A model generated the notes under the pieces. The model was given only the letters and a program-made list of their open reading frames with translations. It had not been told where the DNA came from and did not search any database. The position numbers were made by a program, and so were the translations under genes. This document shows positions 11,506 to 22,138 of a stretch of 64,000 nt of DNA, in pieces. This DNA comes from Collybia mongolica. Taxonomy: Eukaryota > Basidiomycota > Agaricomycetes > Agaricales > Clitocybaceae. Each line of letters starts with the position of its first letter. Position 1 is the stretch's first letter. The stretch spans positions 2,666,001-2,730,000 of the forward strand of contig JAAXNY010000004.1 of assembly GCA_013420905.1 (NCBI GenBank). Direction: 5' to 3'.

Positions 11506-14500
11506 ATGAGTCTACGATTCCGGCCCACGTGGATAAAACCCCTCACGCGGCGATACATACGCTCTTTTCATGTCAGTGGTACGTCTCGCTTTGCTCTAGC
11601 AGCGACTAGGTCGCTACGCGCCGTGGCTGCACCAGCCGTCGGTGCCTATGCGAAGAAAGAGGGACATGTTCTTAACTCTCCCTCGGAGATTGCTCGAAAA
11701 ATATCTGCCAAAGTACTGCCTAAACTCCCTCGTCCTGACGTCCAGAAAGTGGTGGTTGTGGGCAGTGGAGGCCTCAGTATTGGCCAAGCGGGAGAGTTTG
11801 ACTACTCGGGATCTCAAGCACTCAAAGCGTTGAGCGAAGAAGGAGTCGATGCTGTCCTTATCAATCCTAATATCGCAACTTGGCAAACGTCCCATCAGCT
11901 GGCGTCTGAAGTATATTTTCTGCCGATTACTACGGATTATGTTGCCTATGTCCTGGAAAAGGAACGACCAGATGGAATCCTTCTGACGTTTGGTGGACAG
12001 AGTGCTCTAAACGTCGGCATCGAGCTGGACCGCATGGGAATCCTGGAAAGACTGGGTGTCAAGGTACTTGGAACCCCTATTAGAACCCTTGAGGTCTCAG
12101 AGGATCGTGACCTGTTCGTCAAGGCTCTGAAAGGTATGGTTCTGGCTTCTGTATGGCTTGAACTTACCGTTCAATACATCAGAAATTGACATTCCTGTCG
12201 CTCAGTCAACTGCTGTATCTTCTGTCAATGCTGCACTCGATGCTGCTGAAGTTATTGGATATCCTGTCATTTTACGGTCTGCTTTCACACTTGGAGGTCT
12301 TGGGTCCGGATTCGCTGAAAACGCGGACGAACTTCGCGATCTGTCAGCCAAGGGACTCAGTTTGAGTCCTCAGGTTCTTATAGAACGGAGCATGAAAGGC
12401 TGGAAAGAACTCGAATATGAGGTTGTACGAGACGGTGCCGACGTACGTGCCACATCTATCTCTTTGATGGATATTTCTAAATTTATCTCAGAATACTATC
12501 ATCTGTTGCAACATGGAAAATTTCGATCCCCTCGGTACCCATACCGGAGATTCAATCGTTGTTGCCCCCTCACAGACTTTGCCAGACGATGAGTACCATA
12601 TGTTGCGGAGTGCGGCTATCAAAGTGATCCGCCACCTTGGGGTTGTGGGCGAATGCAATATCCAGTATGCACTAAACCCTACATCGAAGGAGTATTGTGT
12701 AATTGAAGTAAATGCGCGGTATGTCCTACGCAATTTTCAGCATAACACTGCATTGACGCTTTTACCAGTTTGAGTCGATCTAGGTTCGTCGTAATGTCCT
12801 TACAACAGTCATCGGTTTGACTCTCGCGCAGCGCCCTTGCGTCCAAGGCTACAGGGTACCCTTTAGCTTATACGGCTGCAAAGATTGCTCTTGGGCACAC
12901 ACTGCCCGAGCTCCCTAATGCTGTCACTAAAACCACTACAGCATGCTTCGAGCCTTCTTTGGATTACATTGTCACCAAGATTCCTAAATGGGACCTTGCT
13001 AAATTTTCCACGCAAGTTAACCGCGAAGTTGGGTCTTCGATGAAGTCCGTCGGCGAGGTTATGGCGATAGGACGCACGTTCGAGGAAAGCTTGCAGAAGG
13101 CAATTCGGCAAGTAGACCCAAGATGGAAAGGTTTCGAAGTCTATATTGAGCCACAAGACTTGGACACCGCGCTTACTCGCCCAACTGACATGAGACTGTT
13201 TGCTATTGCCTATGCAATGTTCAGGAAGAATTATTCCGTTGATAAGCTCCATGATCTGACGAAAATAGACAAGGTTGGTGCAATCTTCAGACCACCTTAA
13301 GTTATGCTGACGGTGAAATTTCAAGTGGTATCTTTACAAAATTGACAACATCGTTCAAACTCATCATGCTATTAAGGACGCGGGATCTATCGAAAATATC
13401 GACCATGAACTCATGACTCGTGCTAAACGAATGGGATTCGCTGATGCCCAAATTGCTGATATTATCTCCTCCACGGAAGACATTGTTCGCGTGGCCAGGA
13501 AATCGTTGGGCATCACACCGTTCGTTAAACGGATCGACACCTTAGCCGCTGAGTACCCTGCACATACCAACTATCTTTACACAACATACAATGCCTCAGA
13601 ACACGACGTTGAGTTCGACGAACACGGGACCATGGTCCTTGGAAGTGGCGTTTATCGTATTGGAAGCAGCGTGGAGTTTGACTGGTGTGCCGTAACATGT
13701 GCACGAAAGCTCAGAGAAATGGGGAAGAGAACGGTTATGATTAATTACAACCCGGAGACCGTATCGACCGATTTCGACGAAGCTGACAGGCTCTACTTCG
13801 AAGAACTTGGATATGAGCGGGTAATGGATATATACGAACTGGAACAAGCCCAGGGCATCATCGTTAGCGTTGGCGGTGAGTCTGGGTACATTTTGTCGTT
13901 CCCTTGATCTACTAATGCTGATTATAGGACAATTGCCACAAAACATTGCGCTTCGTCTGCAGGAAAACGGTGTCAACGTTTTGGGAACCAGTCCAGAGCA
14001 GATTGATAATGCCGAAGATCGCCACAAGTTCTCATCTGTGCTAGACAGTATTGGCGTTGACCAGCCCGCATGGACAGAGGTTACAACTCTGGCAGCTGCG
14101 AAAGCATTTGCCGAAAAAGTCGGGTGTGTGCATTGGTCAATTTCTCGCCTTTCAATAAGCTAAGCAGAAACACATTCAAGATATCCTGTCCTTATCCGAC
14201 CATCGTATGTTCTCTCAGGCGCAGCTATGAACGTCGTGTTTGAAGAATCAACTCTGGAATATAACCTCTCTGCTGCTGCAAATGTGTCTCCCCTTCATCC
14301 AGTTGTCATCACAAAATTCATCGACAATGCGCAAGAAATTGACGTTGACGCTGTTGCCCACAATGGCAAACTTCTTGTGCATGCTATTTCAGAACACGTC
14401 GAAAATGCAGGCGTTCATTCAGGCGACGCAACTCTCGTTCTTCCTCCTTACACATTGTCGGCTCAGGACATGACGCGGTTAAAGGATATCGCTGAAAAGG

Positions 14501-15455
14501 TTGCCGCAGCCTTTGAGATATCTGGACCATTTAATATGCAAATCATCAAAACCCCAGTCAAGGCCCCAAGTGAAGAGCCAGAACTGAAGGTTATTGAATG
14601 TAACCTTAGGGCATCTCGCTCCTTCCCCTTTGTCTCCAAAGTCCTTGGCCATAATTTCATTGATATTGCCACTGCAGCGATTGTTGGCCAGGATGTTCCC
14701 AACTCCATGGATATCATGAAGGAGAAGCGTGAATATACGTCCATCAAGGTAGCCCAGTTTTCTTGGACTAGGCTAGGGGGTGCCGACCCATTCCTTGGCG
14801 TCGGTGAGTGAAAGATATTGTTTCTTACCTGTTTTTCGTCTCATTACGCTGTCAGAGATGGCGAGCACCGGTGAGGTGGCAAGTTTCGGCAAAAATGTTC
14901 ACGAGGCATATTGGGCATCACTTCTCAGTACCACCGGCTTCAAGGTTCCTCGTGCAGGCTCCGGTGTTCTCCTTGGTGGTGATATTACCAAGCCAGAAAT
15001 GGCATCCATTGCCAAAGGTTTAGTCGATATGGGCTTCAAGCTCTATTGTTCGTCCCCCGTCGTCGAACAATTCCTGAACAGCATCCCCTATGTCATCGCG
15101 AAGCGAATCTTCTTCCCCACAAAGGACAAGCGGAAACTCCGTATGGTATTCGATGAATACGAAATTCAGTGTGTCATTAACCTCGCCAAATCTCGAGGTC
15201 TCAGCTTTACAGATGAAGACTATGTTGCCCGCAGGTGTGTTTCTTGTCGCTTCATATAAACCCCTTCGATAAACTATCTTTGATAGGAATGCTGTCGATT
15301 TTGGCCTGCCTCTACTCAACAACGCTCGAACAGCCCAATTATTTGTGGAGAGTCTGGGCGTAAAAATTCCCCTTGGCGGACTGCGAAGCTACACCGAGGG
15401 TCACATACCTTCCGAGGTCAAATCATGGCAAGAATTTGTTGGTAGAAGAGCATGA
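11506..15455 (+). CDS. CPA2: Carbamoyl-phosphate synthase, arginine-specific large subunit, mitochondrial
   Basis: Ten exons are separated by introns 12134-12182, 12443-12491, 12719-12768, 12784-12831, 13274-13325, 13876-13927, 14124-14180, 14804-14855 and 15235-15286. They sum to 3,489 nt, or 1,162 residues, the usual size. An Arg-rich presequence ([20 protein letters not shown]) precedes the first ATP-grasp half ([41 protein letters not shown] split over a 15-nt exon). The oligomerisation region, second ATP-grasp half ([31 protein letters not shown]) and MGS-like C-terminal domain follow. It makes carbamoyl phosphate from bicarbonate, ATP and ammonia supplied by the CPA1 glutaminase. The gene stands alone, with no fused ATCase or DHOase, so it is the arginine-pathway form. 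Confidence 0.95.
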
Positions 15456-15630
15456 GTATGAAGACGCATTTCACTTCTTTCTTGGACTCCTACAATATCC
15501 CATTCCCGTGAAATAGGATCTAGAACAAAATCCGTGTACTTTTATTCGTTTAGTAAATATGAATGCTCTCCTACGACACTAGGAATTTTGATATATATCA
15601 AGAGAAATACACTTCAGAACTTATCAAACA

Positions 15631-17219
15631 TCACACACCATCCACAAGATCTTCGAGGGTACACAAATCATTGATGTTGAGTTCTATCGGAGTTCCACGG
15701 CGCGATGTATCAATGCGGCCGTTGTTGCGTTCAAGGGCAAACTTGCTCGCAATGCTTGGTTCTAATGACCCTTGGATGGCGTCCGCGACGAGGCGACCAA
15801 TGATGGGAAGGAACTGCGTCAAATCAGCGAAGAGTTTTAGAATCAATGACTTGACATATACCTTATAAGCATGTCCACTCCCTGCAGTCGCGAGCATCAA
15901 TCCTGGGTCCGTATGGTAATGATCAATGATCCAATCGCCGTCAGTGGAATCGTTGTACCTAGAAAATGATATATGGTTGAATAAAAGCAAGACAATGTTT
16001 TGTAGTTTGTACCAGCAGAGTCGAGTCCCTGAGAATGGTTTGTCAGCAAGATCAGGATACACTCCCCTAAGGTATCGCCGCATGCTTTGAAGGTTGATTT
16101 TTGGGATCGAGAGCCCCCGATGTGGGTCATTAGTTACCGTTCGAGGGGTCGATATATTGTTAACCGTGTGTGTGTATCCAGATATATGCGTAGCCATTTT
16201 AACGATGCCCTCTTCATTGGGCTACGAAAGTTGTGAGTGAAGGGAAGGAGCAACTAAAGAAATATGGGCCCACTGGGAATATATAAAATCCTGTGCTAAA
16301 GTCAAGGACGACAGGGCACTTCCTGTAGCGGCAAACTTCGTCGTCTGTTAGTTGCAGGGTGCCAATGCATTGGCTTGCCTCTTCAATCAATTGATGACTG
16401 ACGACTCTGAAATTAAAACCTACCCGGTCGCCAAACACCTCGAACCTAAATCAAGCATGGGAAATGAAGAAGGAGTCCAAGATCCAACAGCGAGTACAAT
16501 TAAGGACGCATTGTAGATACTTCCATCAGTGCACTCCACGCCTCTTGTCTTGCCGTTCTGTCGAAGTAGGGTGTTTACACACTTGGCTGGCAGAATCTTC
16601 CCCTGAAGTGCTACCACCTTTGATATCATCATGGATAAGCCTTGGGAAGCGTTGGCCCAACCTCCATCGTAGTTGATATACCCTTTTTGCTGGTCAAACG
16701 ATGCTATGCGTGCCTCGGAAGGGAATATGGATCGGATTGAACTTCCGTCGGGCAACAATCGGAGAGATGCGCCTAGTTCTGTATCGTTGCGATGGGATTC
16801 TGCCACATAATTATCGCCTTCTTCCGAAGACCCCAATACAACAACTCCAGATCTGGATATCCGAAGCTCAGAAATGAGGGTTTCGACATTGAGTGTACAT
16901 ACTCTTGATATGAATTGCCCCACTCTCCCTTGTCCTTCCACATCGTAATAGCTTCCCGAGCTAACTTAGCGTAAAATGTATCTGAATAGGAGCTACGGAC
17001 AACTTTATCCCATAATCAGCAAAGATTGAGACATTCTGAGTTGATTAGCAAAGATTGACTTCGATTTATATCGTTGCTGGCTGCATCTGGGGCGGGTATC
17101 ATGGTTGATCGATCAAGGATAGTTACATTTGTGAAACCTCGCTTGAGTAGATGATACGCAGTAGATATGCCAAAACACCCAGCCCCGACAATGACAATCC
17201 GATCGTCCAGAGATACCAT
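15631..17219 (-). CDS. FAD-dependent oxidoreductase, fructosyl-amine/sarcosine oxidase type
   Basis: The start at 17219 opens with a Rossmann dinucleotide-binding motif (RIVIVGAGCFGISTAYHLL), then TILDRSTMIPAPDAAS. Splicing from a GTCAAT donor gives DINRIVRSSYSDTFYA, the conserved segment of amadoriases and monomeric sarcosine oxidases. A second intron follows KGEWGNSYQE. Later blocks show ARIASFDQQKGYINYDGGWA (substrate side), ASLIVLAVGSWTPSSFPML (FAD side) and a C-terminus that stops at 15631. These enzymes oxidise secondary amines, such as Amadori products, sarcosine or pipecolate, and release hydrogen peroxide. The substrate cannot be fixed from sequence, and no clear peroxisomal tripeptide ends the protein (DGV). 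Its promoter is shared with FCF1 and largely filled by a MITE. Confidence 0.82.
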
Positions 17220-17300
17220 GCTGCTTTTGCGGAAACAGAAAGACTTTGACAAGGCACAGACATGTATATAAATAGACTCCTGAAATGACCGGCTTATGTA

Positions 17301-18141
17301 TGGGGATGGGTAATGCTTAGTAATTTTGCGTACTGATGAAATTTCACTGATCAGCAATATTATTGATTAAATTAAATTCATTAATAATTCAGCTAAGTTT
17401 GGTGACCCACAGCTCTTCTGGTGTATATTCCAGTGCTTAACACACACTGAGGGCTGTAGGTCCTTTATAATAAAGTACATGCTTTATATTTATTAAGGAT
17501 TTCCACTGTTCAGGTAGTTGGAAAGCATTGGCATGGCAGGAGCTGCCGATTTGCTGATTTAGATGTGGCTGTGCCATGATGATCACGCGCGTGCACTGCG
17601 GCACACATGAGTGCGTGTGGAACGCGTTTTGCAGATACTTACCGCTGCCTCTCATACCATTAGTGAAACTTTTCCATATACACTAGGATAATATGTTTCT
17701 GAATACAGATATACATTTTATTGAACCACTATCTTATAAAGTCAAAAACAAAGTAGACACTTGCAAATAATCCTTCAACTTTATATCCTCAGAGGCTCAT
17801 TTTTAGGTCTTGAGTCATTGGTCAATCTTGTTCTTACGCATTAAGACTGCAACTTGTTCAGATTTTCTCGCTGTTGCAGCAATGTCTCAGAACAGCCCTG
17901 CTTGGCATGACTTCTCTACAAAAGAAAAAGATTTCAAAAGATCTGTATTTAACATTTTGTTGGAAGTAAAATTCTGAGTTAGTTTGTCTTTGAATTGAGT
18001 GTTTAAAGTGATTGTGGAAGCTGGAAAATGTAAAACCATTCTCTCCAGTGAATTTGTTAGTCTATTTACGGTCCGATTAAGTTTATTTACCGGCGGCTAT
18101 TTGCATCAGTACGCGAAATTACTAAGCATTGCCCATCCCCA
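17301..18141. mobile_element. 841-bp MITE with 39-bp terminal inverted repeats (copy 1)
   Basis: The left end starts TGGGGATGGGTAATGCTTAG and runs to 17339. The right end (18141 back to 18103) is its reverse complement with two mismatches over 39 nt, both C/T. There is no transposase frame. A second copy in the opposite orientation starts at 31,700 and matches over about 740 bp. The TIR reminds one of hAT-type ends, but I could not see an 8-bp target duplication (cttatgta against cagttaca), so the superfamily is tentative. It lies between divergent gene starts at 17219 and 18251. Confidence 0.8.
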
Positions 18142-18250
18142 CAGTTACATGACTTGACATTTTTTTTTACCGAGTGTCACACGCAATCCCTGGCACAGCA
18201 TTGGTTTTTTTGCGACCTTGATTCGCGAATCCCATTCATGACCAAAGATC

Positions 18251-19094
18251 ATGGTAAGCGCTATCAACATCACCAGGATTCAAGCTGAGGTTTCCTCAGG
18301 CAAAGGCAAAGAAGACGCGCAAATTTGCTATGATTAAACGCATGTTGAACCCCAGTGATATACGTTTGTACGTTATCTACCTTCCTGTCCATGAAGCCCC
18401 TCTTCAACGTGAATATCAGGAAAGAGAATCAACTTAAGCAGAAGAAAAAGGAGGAAGAAGAGAGGGAAAAAGCTCTGCGCCGCATGTATGTCAAAAATCG
18501 TCATACTGTGCGTGATGCTTAGCGTAGATTGTGATGCCGGTCAGACCTCAAGTAGCATCATCACTTTTCCTGGCCCACAATACCGCCCTCGTCCCCCCGT
18601 ACCGCGTGCTTATTGACACCAATTTCATTAATTTTAGCCTGCAGAATAAATTGGAACTTGTCAGTGGCATGATGGATTGTCTCTATGCAAAATGTAGGTC
18701 TGAATGTTTTTTATCATTGTTAGAAACTGACATTCCTCAGGTATACCGTGTGTCACCGATTGTGTGATGGCTGAGCTTGAGAAATTGGGACATCGCTATC
18801 GTGTAGCGCTTCGGTTCGTTCAAGAGATGCTTTATGTGATTCACCACCAACCTTCCACTCTCTGGCAGTGTGGCCCGGGATCCACGATTTGAACGACTCC
18901 ATTGTTCACACAGTGGAACATATGCCGATGACTGTCTCGTTCAACGCGTAACAGCGCACAAGTGCTATATTGTCGCAACTTGTGATCGAGAACTCCGGCG
19001 ACGTATACGCCAAGTACCTGGCGTCCCCCTCATGTACATTGTGAAACGCAGATATGCTATAGAGAGGTTACCGGACCAAGGTGCTCCGACATAA
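18251..19094 (+). CDS. FCF1: FCF1/UTP24, PIN-domain nuclease of the small-subunit processome
   Basis: Six exons (introns 18254-18299, 18368-18419, 18486-18544, 18694-18740, 18814-18868) give 585 nt, or 194 residues. The N-terminus MAKAKKTRKFAMIKRML is diagnostic. The PIN domain shows PPYRVLIDTNFINFSL, MMDCLYAKCIPCVTDCVMAE, RDPRFERLHCSHSGTYADDC and HKCYIVATCDRELRRRIR, with the conserved Asp residues in place. In yeast it cleaves pre-rRNA at sites A1 and A2 in the nucleolus. The first coding exon holds only the ATG: the donor GTAAGC follows directly, and acceptor 18297-18299 opens with GCA AAG GCA. Confidence 0.95.
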
Positions 19095-20313
19095 TAATTC
19101 GTGAGATTACTGGTAGATGTGTGTACTTGAAAATCTATTTCAATATCCCGCCTAGACTCAATCATCCATTAGAAAGAGGCGAAATTTTACCGAGGCTTCT
19201 CCCATAGGAGATCAGTCACCAGTCTATCTCCCGCCCACCCCTTAGATATGTGCTGAACACCAAGTAAACACTGCGTTTCAAATATACTTCAAGTTTGCTG
19301 CCGCCCGGATCGAAGAATGATCACCATCAACAACCCAACCAAGTAACGCTAAGTTGAGTCATATTTTCGGGAACCAAGGTCAAATCATACTTGAAGTTTT
19401 GACGGTTGATACTTGGTCAACTCATGTCTAAACCGGGCGAAGACGCTGTTTCATCCTCTAACACGTATATCTGCTCAAATGATTCGGACATTCCTCTCCA
19501 AGATTTCCTCAACAGGGCGCAATGTCATGGACTCTGTAGACTTTCTGACTCTTTTGAACCAGTCTCGGTCTAATCCTTGGGGCTTGACTCATATAGTACA
19601 AAACTTCCACGGTTCAGAATTATGTAGCGAAGCCTGTACGTGTTTGCATGGTATTTCTGGTGATTGAGACCAAACCGAGGTGGTGAACCGACAGTGGATT
19701 TAGGTTCAAGGTTCAACTTACTGTAGAAAGATAGAGGCATGGAAGGGGCAACCAAAGAAGGCTCTGAGACAGGTCTATCTGGACATTCTTCCGTGATTCG
19801 AACTAAAAGAACTCGTAGATAAAGTCATAAACTTCTAGGGCACCCCGAGAGCCATGCGATAATGGTGAAATCTGAAAAGTAGCGGGCTTTGCGGCGTCAG
19901 CGTGCTGGTGGGGTTATAAACAAATGTGTTCATCGTGTTGAAATACAGCTGATGATAATTCAGGGACTACAGGGCAAGTACCACAGCACAAAGCCTGAGA
20001 TATCCCGGCACGTGAAACGTGAGAAAAGTTCAAGTATTTCGCCAGATATCCTTGCATATCAACTGAAATACCCCGCACGGAATATTTCCAGGTTATTACT
20101 CATAACTTGGACATTTTCTGATAATTTCGCTTGTCATTTCGCCAGAGTTTCGCCAAACATATCACGACCACATTTACTATACCCAGCGCGCGTGCGGGGA
20201 TCGCTCCCTCCGTTTGCTCTGCCAATGCCAATCCATGACGAGGAAACAACTATATATTATTAGCTTTAACTACGTATACATCTGACAGCTGTCAAGAACA
20301 GTGATGGGAAAAA
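19095..20313. other. Intergenic region, no supported gene
   Basis: This 1.2-kb stretch lies between FCF1 and the coiled-coil gene. A 49-codon frame starts at 19424 (MSKPGEDAVSSSNTYICSND) and could be an exon, but it has no partner exon that I could validate and no family resemblance. A 20-bp sequence at 19915-19934 recurs at 25874-25893. Confidence 0.4.
19915..19934 (+). repeat. Left member of a 20-bp direct repeat flanking the coiled-coil/transposase gene pair
   Basis: The sequence TATAAACAAATGTGTTCATC is repeated exactly and in the same orientation at 25874-25893. After both copies comes GTGTTGA, offset by two bases in the right copy. The two copies bracket the convergent gene pair at 20314-25575. 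Confidence 0.75.
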
Positions 20314-22112
20314 ATGGTTACATGTGATCCTCGCAAACGAACGCGTCGCGTCAACCTTCCTGTTATCTCAATAAAGTGCGATTCAACAATGAACGAGAGC
20401 TCCGCTCCTGCAACAAGCAGTCCATGTGAACCTACCTCATTTACAACCACCGGGATGCAGTCGAAGACCAAAGCAAACGCTAGCGTATTCCTGGCAACCT
20501 TGAACAAACACGACACGAGAATCAATACACTTGAAATTGACAATGAAGAGCAAGAATCAAGGATTCAAAGACTTACTGATGAAAATAAAGTGATACGACA
20601 AGAACTTGATCTCCTCAAGCGGACCGTGGCTATGCAACAGAAAGCTCAGGCCTCAGCAGATGGTTGACTGGGTGTATTGGAAGCGGATCAGCTTGCGATG
20701 AGAGAAAAAGATGGTGATGATAGCGAGAGCTCCGAGGGCGACGATGGAGAAGAAGTGGTGACTGATATGACGGCGCGTGAGCGCAAGGCGATTGAGGAAA
20801 GTTTGTCCACGTTCTCTGATCCAAGTTTAAAGGTGTGTCAAAACCGCAATGTGCACATAGAAGAATACTCACGAAATAATCAGGAACTTACCCGTTTTGC
20901 ATTTTCCACCAAACTGAACCTCGCGAAGCTCCTACCAAAAAATCTCCCATGGTACCCCGAAAGCCCTGACAAGATGACCTGGCCGCGAATTACAGGGACT
21001 GATGACCCAGTGCTCCGTTTCCGATGGGACAAGGCCTGGGATCACGAAGACAACTTTTACTCCATTCGCATGATTATCACATATATGAATCACCACGGCA
21101 GCAAGCTTGTACCAGCCGCTTCGGGAGCCTTGTCCAAGATCAGCTCTGATGACCTTCAGAAGTGGGTCATCGAGAAATTCACGAGCCTGCAGAAAGGCCT
21201 CCGAGATGGAGGTTATCTGAATTCACGGAACGAGCGAATTATTGCCAAGGCGGCCGAGGCATCAGCTCCCAGTGACGAGGTGCAACCAGAGGTGGGCGAA
21301 GATGCCGCAATGCAAATAAAGCTCGAGGGAAAAGCGAAGAGGTCGAAGGTATTGGTTCTGGCTAGTCGTGCCAGAGGGGTAAGTTCAATATTGTTTCATG
21401 CTGGAGTTTATTGACATTCAGTCATAGAAACTGGAGGTGAGGATGAGAAAGCGTGAAAAACTACTGCCCAATTCCCCATACCGCGACAAGAAGTACGATG
21501 CTGCATTCACAAGAAAGCTCATGTCAGATGATGAGGATGAATTTGACGCAAACGGTGCAAAAACAGCAAATTTTGTCTCACACGCTCCAGCCTATCGTAG
21601 CAAAGAGGCAAGTCAGATAAAATTTAGGCTTTACTTAGACTAACATACCCAATTGGCTGCAGCTGAAGGACCTGTTTGCTGCTGTGGATGCTGCACCAGA
21701 CCCAGATGGCTCTGCACGTTACACACGCCGTGTGATTGGACCCATTTGTGACGAGCCACCGAAGGTTGGGAAAAAGATAGAATTGAAGGCCCGGCGGTGG
21801 ATGATTGACCCAGATTGGCTTGTGAAGGAGGAGAATCAAAAGTATGATATCGAGGCCCGGATTGTGGACAATGGTAAGGCCTGGGGCGATGATGAAGATC
21901 CCGAGGTGCTGTTGGCGAAGCGAGAAAGATTGAAGGCAGATAAAAAAGTTATTGCAGACGGGAAAAAGAGGAAAACGATGGATGCTGCTGTAGAAAAAGA
22001 GACAAAGAAAGCGAAAACCAGCAAGGGTAGAAAGGGTGTGAAACCAAACAAGGCACGGGCAAGTTCCTCGGCTGTGAATGAGGATGATGGTGACGATGAC
22101 AACAGTGACTGA
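20314..22112 (+). CDS. Coiled-coil, Lys-rich protein, possibly the companion gene of the adjacent transposase
   Basis: I do not recognise a named family. Start is either 20314 or the Met at 20389 (MNESSAPATSS). A coiled coil (HDTRINTLEIDNEEQESRIQ) runs to about 20655. An in-frame TGA at 20665 interrupts the frame, which continues in phase with an acidic stretch and a globular core (NLPWYPESPDKMTWPRITGT; LRFRWDKAWDH). Two short introns near 21378-21430 and 21606-21662 lead to RYTRRVIGPICDEPPK and a conserved-looking ARRWMIDPDWL, and the gene ends in Lys-rich nuclear-type sequence and an acidic tail. It converges on the transposase gene with a 26-bp gap. The TGA suggests a damaged copy, unless it is an error or a very short intron. 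Confidence 0.55.
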
Positions 22113-22138
22113 CATGTGAACATTCCTTGCTTACTGTA

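Noticed and set aside
19413..19667. 84-codon frame as a gene
   Set aside because: No homology impression, no upstream promoter signs, and a competing frame overlaps it.
20665..20667. Selenocysteine decoding of the TGA
   Set aside because: Basidiomycetes generally lack the selenoprotein machinery, and no selenoprotein family resemblance exists.
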